From NCBI GenBank assembly GCA_050486545.1, contig JBJHDM010000007.1:1-64000 (forward strand): DNA of 64,000 nucleotides. The letters are read 5' to 3'. The notes under the pieces were generated by a model that searched no databases, was not told the origin of the DNA, and worked only from the letters and a program-made list of their open reading frames with translations. The position numbers and the translations under genes were made by a program. Shown here piece by piece: positions 7,957-16,455 of the stretch; position 1 is the first letter of the stretch; each line of letters opens with the position of its first letter. This DNA is from DAOMNN01 sp050486545. Its GTDB lineage: Bacteria > Pseudomonadota > Gammaproteobacteria > Burkholderiales > Rhodocyclaceae.

Positions 7957-9413
7957 TTACACCGGGCGAGCGCATCTGCGATGATTGCGGCAAGGCGGTG
8001 GCCAAGATTCATCGTAACGTCGGCGGATATCGCTACTGCGCGACTTGCTATGCGCGAGTGTTCAAGCGACGTATCTGCCCTGCGTGCGGGCACTTGGCAC
8101 GTTTGCCGAGACACGACCCCAAAGCGGTCTGCCGCGCATGCACTGCAGCCAAACCGTGCATACGCTGCGGCAAGTCTGGCTACCGGACCGGCAAACTCAC
8201 GCAGTACGGCCCGGTTTGCAATGCATGCTCTCCACACTTTAGGGAACCCGAGCCATGCGAGGCATGCGGAACCCCCTCGCCAAGACTGACCCGAGTGACG
8301 CGCCTTGGCCACGACAAACGGCTTTGCCCCCGATGTGCCGTGGCCGACCATGGCACCTGTTCTGCATGCCGCCGTCACCGACGTCTTCAGGAAGGAGCTG
8401 ACGGGCGCCGGTTATGCGCCACTTGTCTAAGCGAAGGCGAGATCCCCTGTCCTGGATGTGGCGAGGCCATGCCCGCGGGCCGGCGAAGTCTGTGCGAACG
8501 ATGTTACTGGACACGCACAACGCACAGGCGCATCGAGATCGATGCCTGCGCCTTCTCATCACCTGCCATGGCAGCTGCCTTCCGCGAGTTTGGTCAGTGG
8601 CTCATTAACGCAGTCGGGCCGCACAAGGCGGCCCAAACGATACACAGATACCTTCAGTTCTTTCTGTACATCAATGATCGATGGCCGGCATGTGCTAACT
8701 ACCAGGCACTCTTGGAACTCTTTGGCGCCGAAGGTCTGCGTCGTGCCCGTCTGCCGATGCGCTGGCTCAAGGAGACGCACGGCGTCGTGGCCGACGCGAC
8801 ACTGCGGCAAGCGGATTCCGAGCGCCGCCGCATTGGTGCGACCCTCGCCTCTTTGCCTGAAGGGAGTACGGGTTCAAAGGCACTCGTGGCGTTCGCCAAC
8901 ACACTGGAGGCACGCCACGCGCTGGGGAAGACATCCCTGCACTCAATCCGACTTGCTCTCAGCCCGGCCGCATCACTGCTGCGGCGCTGCGATAAAGACG
9001 GGCGAAAACTGCCCAGCCAAACCGAATTGGATGCCTTCCTGGCGGCTTCACCGGGGCAGTTGGCAGCCATCACCGGTTTCGTGAACTTCCTAAACAGAGC
9101 CTTCGGTGGCGAACTGGTACCTCGCGTTGATGATTTTCAGATTGTGAAGGCGCGGCGCTCCGCGTTGGAGAGGAAGCTGATAGACCTTCTCCAACAGGAT
9201 CTCCGGCCGGATGACGTACTGAAACGCTGGATTCCGTGCGCGCTGGAATATTTCCACAATGTTCCGGCGCGAACCCTGAAGACGCTGAGGGATCACGATG
9301 TCACGCGGGATAAATCAGGTGCTGTTGTTACCTTGAACGGCATCAAATATTGGGTGCCGCTAGGAACCGCAACTTACCCAGAGGCGAATTCTATCTCCGG
9401 GGTATCTATCTAG
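7953..9413 (+). CDS. Multi-zinc-ribbon protein of the transposition operon (TniE-like candidate)
   Basis: About 486 aa. The first 195 residues hold at least six Cys-x2-Cys knuckle pairs (CDDCGK, CPACGH, CIRCGK, CEACGT, CSACRR, CPGCGE), a run of short zinc ribbons. The rest is helical and resembles the SAM-like N-terminal domain of tyrosine recombinases, but I see no R-H-R-Y catalytic set. I chose the ATG at 7953, which overlaps the tniQ stop as ATGA; an ATG at 7914 would overlap tniQ by 43 bases. In comM-borne Tn6022-type elements a gene called tniE follows tniD at the same place, and this may be its equivalent (inference from position). A DNA-binding partner of TniQ in target choice is the simplest role. 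Confidence 0.7.
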   Translation: MITPGERICDDCGKAVAKIHRNVGGYRYCATCYARVFKRRICPACGHLARLPRHDPKAVCRACTAAKPCIRCGKSGYRTGKLTQYGPVCNACSPHFREPEPCEACGTPSPRLTRVTRLGHDKRLCPRCAVADHGTCSACRRHRRLQEGADGRRLCATCLSEGEIPCPGCGEAMPAGRRSLCERCYWTRTTHRRIEIDACAFSSPAMAAAFREFGQWLINAVGPHKAAQTIHRYLQFFLYINDRWPACANYQALLELFGAEGLRRARLPMRWLKETHGVVADATLRQADSERRRIGATLASLPEGSTGSKALVAFANTLEARHALGKTSLHSIRLALSPAASLLRRCDKDGRKLPSQTELDAFLAASPGQLAAITGFVNFLNRAFGGELVPRVDDFQIVKARRSALERKLIDLLQQDLRPDDVLKRWIPCALEYFHNVPARTLKTLRDHDVTRDKSGAVVTLNGIKYWVPLGTATYPEANSISGVSI

Positions 9414-9504
9414 TGGGGGCCCCATCGAAAGCAAGAGTAATTGTAGCTTTAGGATAGGCATGACTCTTCTCGTTGCCGATGGTTTAGAGGGCGGGACACG
9501 GAGC

Positions 9505-9777
9505 TTAGGCAGAAGTCGAAAAGGCCCTGGGACTGCGCGCGGAACTCTGTGAGGCGTGTGGCTGGAACGTGCTCACGTCGTGGGGCAAGCGCAAGAACTC
9601 CACAGCGACTTTGCCGGAAATGGTCTTCCCGATGAGTGACCTCTTCCATCCCTGCCGCAGGGGCCACTCGGCACAGAGGAGTTCGATCTGTTGTCGGAAC
9701 ATCCCCCCGTGCTCGCTCCGGCAGGCGTCAAGCAATTCGTCGGCTATCTCCATGAGTGAACCCGAAAAGCGCAACAT
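9505..9777 (-). CDS. Possible small protein, unrecognised
   Basis: A 90-codon open frame on the minus strand, divergent from the regulator at 9851. The first 65 residues (MLRFSGSLMEIADELLDAC and onward) look protein-like, with alternating acidic and hydrophobic residues, while the serine-rich last 20 do not. A competing plus-strand frame across the same bases (coding-like around 9510-9640) cannot be excluded, so this may be a gene remnant. No family recognised. The bases 9414-9504 contain no other feature. Confidence 0.3.
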   Translation of the reverse strand: MLRFSGSLMEIADELLDACRSEHGGMFRQQIELLCAEWPLRQGWKRSLIGKTISGKVAVEFLRLPHDVSTFQPHASQSSARSPRAFSTSA

Positions 9778-9850
9778 ATAACGTTGCTGTTGCACTTTAA
9801 ATGGTTGCGGATTAAGATATAAGATGGTAAAGTTAATTGGAAGAGTTGCA

Positions 9851-10216
9851 ATGCCGAAAGTGGCGCAAGATGTGGATCTGCAGGCGCGCTTGAACGAATA
9901 TCTCGAAGCTAGGGGCATTTCTGTACCGCGCGCTGCAGCCGAGTTCGGTGTTGATCGAGTGTCTCTGTGGCGGTTTTGTACCACGGGGAAGGCTCGACGG
10001 GACAAGAGAGCCGAGTACAGCGACGCGCTGGATCGCGCAATATCCTTCAAAAGTGAAACTGCCGTTTCAGTTGCACATGATTTGAAGAAGGTGAAGCCAG
10101 AGGTGTCGGTTGGGGATCGCGAGCTGCGTCGCATCAGACAAGCATGCGAGAGTGTGCTGAGGCTGCTCGATGCGTATGAGGGCAGTCTCAGTGGCTCAGC
10201 GCACCAACGACGTTGA
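9851..10216 (+). CDS. Small helix-turn-helix protein upstream of the IetAS-like pair
   Basis: A 121-aa protein. Residues 10-50 read like a compact HTH (LNEYLEARGISVPRAAAEFG then VDRVSLWRF), followed by a helical tail rich in charged residues. I use the ATG at 9851 because GGAAGAG lies five bases upstream; an ATG at 9824 is in frame but has a weaker ribosome-binding site. It ends 32 bases before the AAA ATPase gene on the same strand, so it is probably the regulator of that operon. The upstream region is AT-rich (around 9780-9830), consistent with a promoter. It is not a recognisable named regulator. Confidence 0.65.
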   Translation: MPKVAQDVDLQARLNEYLEARGISVPRAAAEFGVDRVSLWRFCTTGKARRDKRAEYSDALDRAISFKSETAVSVAHDLKKVKPEVSVGDRELRRIRQACESVLRLLDAYEGSLSGSAHQRR

Positions 10217-10248
10217 CGAAGCCGATCCGAAGGCATGGAAGGTGGTAA

Positions 10249-11262
10249 ATGGCAACGACGCGAAGCGACAGACAAGCGCTACAGAGAACGATGAAGGCAA
10301 TCATTGCCGAGTCGAAGCGTTCGGCTGTGCAGGCTACTCAGGCATCACAAGCACAGTTGCCTGGGTTGGAGCGCCCTGCTCGCGTGCGGGGACAGTCTGA
10401 GCCTGCTCAGTTACCTGACCGAATAGCCGATCTGGTCTATGCGATCCCGCCGCAACGCAGACTGTCCGAGCTTGTGTTGCAGGCTGGCGTTGTCGATCAG
10501 GTCGAGGAGCTGATTCATGAGTTCTCCAACGCGGCGCTGCTACGTTCGCACTCGCTGGAGCCCAGGCATACGGTTCTGCTCGTTGGCCCGCCCGGTAACG
10601 GTAAGACAAGCCTCGCGGAAGCATTCGCGACCGAGCTCGGACTTCCGTTGCTATCCCTACGGTATGACGCCATTGTCGATAGTTTTCTGGGCGAGACCTC
10701 GAATCGGCTGCGCAAACTGATTGAGTACGCGACACTGAACCCTTGCGTGCTCTTCTTCGACGAGTTCGATGCCGTCGGAAAGGAACGTAGCGACGCACAG
10801 GAAACCGGCGAGATTAAGCGGGTCGTGTCGTCTCTGCTAGTGCAGATGGATCGTCTGCCGACCCATACGCTCGTGATCTGCGCGACCAATCACCCCGAAC
10901 TGTTGGACCGCGCGGTGTGGCGCCGCTTTGAGCTAAAGCTGGAAATCGGGCGGCCTGAGCACGATCAGCTGGTCACGTGGTTTAGGCGTTTCGAGGAAAC
11001 GCTGGCTGCGCCCGCCGGGATCACTCCAGAGCAGTTTGCTGAATACATGTCAGGCGAGAACATGTCCGCGGTCGAAGCCTTCACGCTTGACGTTCGCCGC
11101 AAAATTGTGTTGTCGCACGGCTCTCTAAGCCCTTCCGATGCTATTCGGATCGTCATGAAGCGCGATAAACTCCCCGTTACAGTTCGAAACAGGGAAAGGG
11201 GCGATGGCGACAGACTATCCGATGGTCCGCCTGCGAAGGGCAAGCGAAGGCAAAAGGATTAA
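10249..11262 (+). CDS. ietA: AAA+ ATPase of an IetAS-like anti-phage pair
   Basis: A 337-aa AAA ATPase with Walker A GPPGNGKT at residues 113-120, Walker B LFFDEFDA at 168-175, sensor-1 ATNHPE near 212-217 and an RRFELK arginine-finger region at 225-230. The classical AAA order is complete, so it should hydrolyse ATP. It is followed, with a 59-base overlap, by a subtilisin-like protease; this ATPase plus S8 protease pairing is the IetAS system, first described as a plasmid exclusion module and later shown to act against phages. The start ATG follows a GGAAGGTGG ribosome-binding sequence. The ATPase probably controls or feeds the protease. Confidence 0.88.
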   Translation: MATTRSDRQALQRTMKAIIAESKRSAVQATQASQAQLPGLERPARVRGQSEPAQLPDRIADLVYAIPPQRRLSELVLQAGVVDQVEELIHEFSNAALLRSHSLEPRHTVLLVGPPGNGKTSLAEAFATELGLPLLSLRYDAIVDSFLGETSNRLRKLIEYATLNPCVLFFDEFDAVGKERSDAQETGEIKRVVSSLLVQMDRLPTHTLVICATNHPELLDRAVWRRFELKLEIGRPEHDQLVTWFRRFEETLAAPAGITPEQFAEYMSGENMSAVEAFTLDVRRKIVLSHGSLSPSDAIRIVMKRDKLPVTVRNRERGDGDRLSDGPPAKGKRRQKD

Positions 11263-13780
11263 GAGAAAGGGGAAGCCACACTTCCCTCGTAAGATCCCCT
11301 ACGACCGCCAGGCGCAACGTCTTGGACAGGTCTTTCAGAACGCGGCAAGCGCACTAGCTGGCCTCGAGCGAGGCGTGGATATCGCCGCCGACCCCCGTGC
11401 TGTTATACCCGAGCGCTGTCTCGTTTTCGAGCTAATCGGACCTGTGGCCGAATTCAACGTCGCTGCTCAAGCGTTGGGCCTGGAATGGCTGCTCACCGAG
11501 GACGTGGGCACGCAGGCAGATGAGGACGAGGAGGAGGACTCTGCGGACGAAGACGTCCCGGAACCGAAACTCCTCTATCTCACGATGCCGAGCGAGCGCG
11601 CCTTGCGCCGTCTGCTTGCACAGTGGAACCAATACTGCCGAGGAGAGCCCGCGCCGTATGAGTTCCGCGCGTTGTGGAAACTCTTTGACTACCTTCATGA
11701 CCTGCGCTCCTGGTCCTTCGAGGACCGCCTAGACCCGGCGATGGCTAGGTACGTCGAGTCCGTACTGTGCAGCGATTCGGATACAGATGTGCTGGTCGAG
11801 ATTGACCTTTGGTACCGCACCGAACGGGAGCGAAGGGATCGATCCGTCGAAACCCTTCGGAGCATGCTGCTGGAGGTCGGCGGAGACCTGTTGGACTTGG
11901 TCGACATTGCGGAGATCAGATACCAGGGCGCGCTCGTTCGCATTTCTGCGGATGTGGCGCGCCGGTTGGTTGCCGGCGAAGATGGCATCGCGCTGCTGGA
12001 TGATGTCATGACCATTCGACCACAATCCGCGTATGAATCACGCATTGTGTCCGACCAAGATCTGGGTCAAGAAGCTCAGCCTCAAGAGGGAGTCCTTGGC
12101 CCCTGCCTAGCGGCCGTGCTCGATGGCTACCCAATCGAACAACATGAGGCGCTCGCAGGGAAGGTCCGCGTGGTAGAGGTCGACGTAATCGGTGGCCAGG
12201 TCCCCGTGTCGGCCCGGTACCACGGCACTGCGATGGCATCGCTGATCCTTAACGGAGACCTCCAGGAGGAAGGGGGGGCTCCGCTGAAGTGTCGGATTGT
12301 TGCCATCCCGGTCCTCGCAGCCAGCGCAGACGGCACACGCGAAGTTACGCCTGAAGGGCGGCTGCCCATCGGCGTCATCTATCGCGCTCTGCGCGCCATC
12401 GTGGACGCCGATCCCGAGGAAGATCCGGAACTTGCGAATGTAGTCGTAGTGAACCACTCGATCTGCGACGACTACGCGCCCTTTGTTCGGCGCGCCTCTC
12501 CGTGGGCGACCCTGCTAGATCACTTCAGCCACGCTCACCGACTGCTGTTCGTGGTGAGCGCGGGCAACGTTTTCTCAGCCTTTCCGCTGCCCGACTACCC
12601 GAACTCGGCCGCCTTCCGCGATGAACCTCCTGACGTTCAAGAGGCGTACCTTCTTGCAGCCATCGAGCAGGCCAAGGGAACCAGAGGCCTCCTGAGCCCC
12701 GCCGAGTCTATCAACGCCCTCACCATCGGAGCCGTCCATGCCGATGCCGCTCCCGCGACGACAGGCGCGGAGCCGGACCCCTACCCCAACCACGCAATGA
12801 CCAACCTCGCCTCCGCGCTCGGCCTCGGGGTGAATCGCAGCATCAAACCCGACCTGATCGAACGTGGCGGCCGCTTCGTTGCGCGCTGCTCAAACATGCG
12901 GGGAGGCGGCGTAGAGGTGCATCCGCGCCCGTCGGTACACTATGGCCAGAAGGTAGCGGCGCCATCGCCGGTGGGCGACCTCCGACGCTACATCCGCACG
13001 GCAGGGACCAGCAATGCTGCCGCGCTGGTCACTCGCGCGAGCCACCCCATTGCTGCTGCACTGGAGCAAGTTTTCGCTGCTGACGGAGTGGACTGGCGCG
13101 GCTTGCCTACGCGAGTGCCGATCCTCAAGGCACTGTTGGTACATGGCTGCCGCTGGGGAAGAATCGGCGAGCTTTTGGACAAAACCTATCCGCCTCAGGG
13201 TAAGGGGCAACATCCCCGGCGACGCGAAACGATATCCCGATTCATCGGCTTCGGTCAGGCTGATTCTTCCCGGGTAGTCAGCGGCGATGCTAACCGGATC
13301 ACGTTGCTTGGTGACGACCTCATCCAGGCCGAGCAGATGCATGAGTACAGGCTCCCCATTCCCGCGTCAATGGTGAACAACCGGGAAGTCCGCACCGTCA
13401 CGATTACTCTATCGTGGACCTGCCCCACAACCCATACGACGTCCGATCACCGGGCCGTTGTACTCAGGCTATGTAGCCCTGATGGCGGTAGCACCTACTG
13501 GGATGGCGTAGGGACGGACGGTCGAGCACAGCCTGCTGGCACGGCAGCGGCTCGTGGGACGGTCGTACACGTGATTCACAGCGGTAGGAAACTCGTACCG
13601 GATGATCAGGGCAAGCTGACAATTTGCGTGCAGGCAACCGCCAAGGCTGGATTCGAGGCCGAGGATGTTCCCTACGCTGTTGCAATCACACTCGAACTGG
13701 GCCAGCAGCAGCGCAGTCGGCTCTATGAAGAAGTCCTGCAGGCCGTCCGAGTCAGGCCAAGGGTCCGTCAGGCTACTTAA
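11204..13780 (+). CDS. ietS: Subtilisin-like (S8) serine protease of the IetAS-like pair
   Basis: An 858-aa protein. The first 300 residues have no recognised domain but carry an acidic run near 106-120. The S8 protease domain follows, with a plausible catalytic triad D307 (AAVLDGYP), H340 (RYHGTAMAS) and S603 (TAGTSNAAA), and the oxyanion asparagine N455 in VVSAGN. The long spacing between H and S includes an insertion near 470-590. A beta-rich C-terminal domain completes it. There is no signal peptide, so the protease acts in the cytoplasm, as expected for defence. It starts inside the end of ietA (59-base overlap), which implies coupled expression. The triad is intact, so the system looks active. 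Confidence 0.88.
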   Translation: MATDYPMVRLRRASEGKRIKRKGKPHFPRKIPYDRQAQRLGQVFQNAASALAGLERGVDIAADPRAVIPERCLVFELIGPVAEFNVAAQALGLEWLLTEDVGTQADEDEEEDSADEDVPEPKLLYLTMPSERALRRLLAQWNQYCRGEPAPYEFRALWKLFDYLHDLRSWSFEDRLDPAMARYVESVLCSDSDTDVLVEIDLWYRTERERRDRSVETLRSMLLEVGGDLLDLVDIAEIRYQGALVRISADVARRLVAGEDGIALLDDVMTIRPQSAYESRIVSDQDLGQEAQPQEGVLGPCLAAVLDGYPIEQHEALAGKVRVVEVDVIGGQVPVSARYHGTAMASLILNGDLQEEGGAPLKCRIVAIPVLAASADGTREVTPEGRLPIGVIYRALRAIVDADPEEDPELANVVVVNHSICDDYAPFVRRASPWATLLDHFSHAHRLLFVVSAGNVFSAFPLPDYPNSAAFRDEPPDVQEAYLLAAIEQAKGTRGLLSPAESINALTIGAVHADAAPATTGAEPDPYPNHAMTNLASALGLGVNRSIKPDLIERGGRFVARCSNMRGGGVEVHPRPSVHYGQKVAAPSPVGDLRRYIRTAGTSNAAALVTRASHPIAAALEQVFAADGVDWRGLPTRVPILKALLVHGCRWGRIGELLDKTYPPQGKGQHPRRRETISRFIGFGQADSSRVVSGDANRITLLGDDLIQAEQMHEYRLPIPASMVNNREVRTVTITLSWTCPTTHTTSDHRAVVLRLCSPDGGSTYWDGVGTDGRAQPAGTAAARGTVVHVIHSGRKLVPDDQGKLTICVQATAKAGFEAEDVPYAVAITLELGQQQRSRLYEEVLQAVRVRPRVRQAT

Positions 13781-13798
13781 ATCACCAGGGACTAGGGC

Positions 13799-14695
13799 AT
13801 GAGGAACTACGACATTGGCGATTCGCTCGGCTCGCGTTCGCCCGATCAAATCGCCGAATATCTGACTGAGATCGGCGACCTGGACAGAGCCAAAGGGTTT
13901 ACGCAAGGTATGGCAGGAGGACAGAACCTTGCCTTCTGGGCAGCCAAGCCGTACACGCAGACCGGAATGGTGATTGGATTCATACCGTACGGCGGCGGGA
14001 AAGCGAGTGAGGTCGTAGGCATCAGCCAGGTGGAAGGAGATCGTGCGCTCGTTGGCAAGCGCATCAAGATCACACTGGACAAGTTCCACGTGGCGGACTA
14101 CCCCGGTCTCGGTGCACATACGATCCTCTGCGAGTTCTTCGGCAAGAACCAAGTCCCTGGAGAGACCGAGGAACTGGCGTTCGCCCTACGCTTCAAGGCG
14201 CGTGATAACTCGGGTCCGGCCATCGCCGGTGCGCCTATCTTCATGGGGATTACCGTCAGCGAAGACGGCATCTCGTTCAAAGGTCGAACTGTGAATGTCG
14301 CGAACTCGATCGATGATACGATCCTCGCCACACTCGACACGCCGGCGTTCAAGAATGGCCTGGCCTTGCTAAATACGGCCCAGCCCGCGTTGAAACCTCT
14401 TACCTGCCTCGCCGCTGCAGCGGTCGATACTACTTTGAAGCGCAAGAAGAACGTGCAGGTGCACAGCTTCGATCTGGGCCTCGACTTCGCAGGCGGGGCC
14501 ACATCCGCTCGCTTGCGCCATGGTTCTTACGTGGTTGTGCAGACCGACTCGGGTGCCATTTGGGATTGGGGTCAATTCTTCTGGAACACCGACGGCTTGG
14601 CACTCCAGTACCGGGCCGAACCAGCGCGTCAGCTCGATTTCAACTATATGGTCTTCGGAGTCACAGCCTTCTCCGACGCGTCGGCGAGGTCATAG
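13799..14695 (+). CDS. Unknown protein following the IetAS-like pair
   Basis: A 298-aa protein beginning 18 bases after the protease stop, on the same strand, so it is probably part of the same transcript. It has no membrane segment or signal peptide and no motif I recognise. The sequence alternates glycine-rich and beta-type stretches (VIGFIPYGGGKA, YVVVQTDSGAIWDWGQFF), suggesting a mostly beta fold. I am not aware of a third IetAS gene, so this may be an element-specific accessory or simply a cargo neighbour. Codon use and reading-frame integrity support a real gene. Confidence 0.75.
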   Translation: MRNYDIGDSLGSRSPDQIAEYLTEIGDLDRAKGFTQGMAGGQNLAFWAAKPYTQTGMVIGFIPYGGGKASEVVGISQVEGDRALVGKRIKITLDKFHVADYPGLGAHTILCEFFGKNQVPGETEELAFALRFKARDNSGPAIAGAPIFMGITVSEDGISFKGRTVNVANSIDDTILATLDTPAFKNGLALLNTAQPALKPLTCLAAAAVDTTLKRKKNVQVHSFDLGLDFAGGATSARLRHGSYVVVQTDSGAIWDWGQFFWNTDGLALQYRAEPARQLDFNYMVFGVTAFSDASARS

Positions 14696-14732
14696 GCGCG
14701 TTGGCACTGCGAACTCCCAATGTCACATGATA

Positions 14733-14831
14733 CTAGCGGGCACTCTCCCGGACCGTGAGCCGGAGGCTGCGATCCGACGGCTACCGACCCTCTACAGCCG
14801 TTCGGTTTTTCGCCCCAATGACCGGAGGGCA
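14733..14831 (+). repeat. About 100-bp direct repeat, copy 1
   Basis: This segment, opening CTAGCGGGCACTC and including GACGGCTACCGACCCTC, is repeated with about a dozen differences at 20101-20201 in the same orientation. It lies after a gene end in both places and contains no open frame. It may be the tail of a degraded element or a recombination substrate; the family is not recognised. Confidence 0.75.
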
Positions 14832-14903
14832 CTGTTGGTCACGTCACTAGGAATGATGATCGCATCACGAGTGCCGAGTCCAGGTTACCCTGAGCCACAG
14901 CCC

Positions 14904-15098
14904 TCACCGGCTTCTGCTTCCTCGAGTTTTGCGTTCCGAAGAGCCCCCCGAAGCCTCGGGCTTCATGCGAACGATTTCGTCCTCACGACCAAAAGGGACC
15001 AGATCGATCCAAGCCCGCTCCTCGGCACTCTGCGCACGCCCAGGATTGCATGCCGACAGAAGTTCACCCAACGAGTAGCGCTTTTGTAACTGCACCAT
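14904..15098 (-). pseudogene. MazE/PemI-type antitoxin remnant
   Basis: The 64-codon frame encodes QKRYSLGELLSACNPG and then ERAWIDLVPFGRE, which is the C-terminal toxin-binding tail of MazE/PemI/ChpS-type antitoxins (typically RYTLEELL...DRAW...PVGRE). The N-terminal AbrB-type DNA-binding half is missing, and the reading past GRE has drifted into a basic, serine-rich tail. No MazF toxin gene is next to it. It is best read as debris from a lost toxin-antitoxin module, although an ATG at 15098 could in principle still express it. Confidence 0.6.
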
Positions 15099-15287
15099 GA
15101 CGACATCCTCCGATCCGGGGTACCACCTAAAGTGTAGCGTAGGGCTCAAATCTCCACCCTGAAAGCGGGCGGTGCCGGAGCACCAGCAACATAGGTTAGT
15201 CCTGAGCAGTCACAATCCCTTGCTCGCTGCTTGCATCGACTTGACGACACAACGTAAGCGCCCGGCGAACCCGTCTTGCCGTTTCGC

Positions 15288-15452
15288 TCAGGCGCAGTCG
15301 CTTGGCTGCCAGCGATGCGGCAGCAACTCCGCGATCCGGCTGTAAGGCTGCGTCGGCAGCCGTTCGAGCACATCCTTCAGGTACGCAAAGGGCTCGTGGC
15401 CGTTGAGCCGCGCAGACTGAATCAGGCTCATGATCGCAGCGGCCTTTTGAAT
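15288..15452 (-). pseudogene. IS66-family transposase (TnpC) C-terminal remnant
   Basis: In one minus-strand frame this 165-base segment encodes QKAAAIMSLIQSARLNGHEP and then AYLKDVLERLPTQ and ELLPHRW before a stop. This is the well-conserved C-terminus of IS66 TnpC transposases. Only about 54 codons remain and nothing upstream continues the protein; the neighbouring nuclease gene begins its 3' end ten bases away. It is a truncated relic of an insertion that decayed inside the transposon cargo. Confidence 0.85.
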
Positions 15453-15461
15453 GGCCCGAGG

Positions 15462-16139
15462 TCACCACTCGCGCGGTCGCATGCCTAGTAGCCACCGTTG
15501 CTGAGTCTGTGGATCAAGAGCGAAGGGCAGGTTTCCCGAGTGGCGTACGGGGAGGGTTTCCTGGTCGGCGATGATATCGTTCGCATCAATTTCGATCCAC
15601 CAATGCGGTGAAAGATCCCTGCGTTTCTCCCGATCAACCGCATGGGTGTGGAAGACCTCTATGAGCAGAACGGGCTGCTGGGTTCCGTCAAGCAGCGCAA
15701 TGTCAGCTCTGCGCCCGCTGCGCGCGCAGAGCCACTCCTTACGGACCTCTTGAGCCAGCACAAACGGTAGAACATGCTTCATGCCGCCGGAGGTTGGAAA
15801 CGCCAGCATTGGCATTGGCAAGCGCTTCTGGAGCGCTTCAGCGAAGATCACAGCAAGCAGATGCTGGGCGGCTGCGTGACGCCGCTGATTCCTCGCGTTA
15901 ACGCTGTGAAACCCGCAGCATGTCCCCTCCTTGCTCGCCCGGTGCCGGAAGTAGAACCGGCCGGATCCTTTGGGGCGTTCGCAGACGTTCAGATCCCCAT
16001 CGCAGTGAGGGTCAAGGCATCGGTACATTCCCTTTGGCGGAAGATGCTGGGCGTCGTGCGCCCTGATGACGGTGCCAGAAGCAACGTCACATGCCAAGGC
16101 AATTCCGCGGGGGGCGGACGGTACGGCCCGCCTAGCCAT
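15462..16139 (-). CDS. CoiA-like nuclease-family protein
   Basis: A 225-aa protein. An N-terminal cysteine/histidine segment (YRCLDPHCDGDL, FRHRASKEGTCCG) is followed by RRADIALLDG, then LLIEVFHTHAV, which gives the D...ExF pattern of the PD-(D/E)xK fold found in competence protein CoiA-like proteins. The family handles DNA, in competence or defence settings; its substrate here is unknown. It starts inside the end of the 77-aa gene (16132-16365, eight-base overlap), so the two form one operon. The 3' end touches IS66 debris. Confidence 0.7.
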   Translation of the reverse strand: MARRAVPSAPRGIALACDVASGTVIRAHDAQHLPPKGMYRCLDPHCDGDLNVCERPKGSGRFYFRHRASKEGTCCGFHSVNARNQRRHAAAQHLLAVIFAEALQKRLPMPMLAFPTSGGMKHVLPFVLAQEVRKEWLCARSGRRADIALLDGTQQPVLLIEVFHTHAVDREKRRDLSPHWWIEIDANDIIADQETLPVRHSGNLPFALDPQTQQRWLLGMRPREW

Positions 16140-16365
16140 GATGGGCCTTCTCCAGCGTATCGAGCTCTGCGATCACCTCGTACTTGAAGTTCGAGAAAAC
16201 AATCCAGTTATTGAACCGCGGATGCCAGCGCCCCCTGCCCCTACAGATCGGCTCGATCAACTGTCGAACACGGTCATTGAACGGATGCCAGACCTTCAGA
16301 TCACCCGACGGGAGCTCGCCTATGAAAACTTGTACATTCAGAATGGTTAGAATCCTGCCTTGCAT
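16132..16365 (-). CDS. Small unknown protein upstream of the CoiA-like gene
   Basis: A 77-aa protein rich in tryptophan and arginine (HPFNDRVRQLIEPICRGRGR then WHPRFNNWIVF). It overlaps the CoiA-like gene by eight bases, so they are probably translated together. The family is not recognised. The compact size and aromatic/basic composition would suit nucleic-acid binding or a fold partner of the nuclease, but this is only inference. An ATG at 16365 is the only reasonable start. Confidence 0.65.
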   Translation of the reverse strand: MQGRILTILNVQVFIGELPSGDLKVWHPFNDRVRQLIEPICRGRGRWHPRFNNWIVFSNFKYEVIAELDTLEKAHHG

Positions 16366-16455
16366 TTGCCTGCCTCCTTCGCGTTGAACACGAAGTCACG
16401 GTAGGCGTCACCCACCAGGGCAGGCAGTGATTTGCCCCTGACATGAGGGTCAAAC

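Noticed and set aside
7953..9413. Tyrosine recombinase
   Set aside because: The helical part resembles the N-terminal domain only; no R-H-R-Y catalytic residues are seen.
15196..15495. A 99-codon minus-strand gene
   Set aside because: It overlaps the IS66 remnant in another frame and has no coding character.
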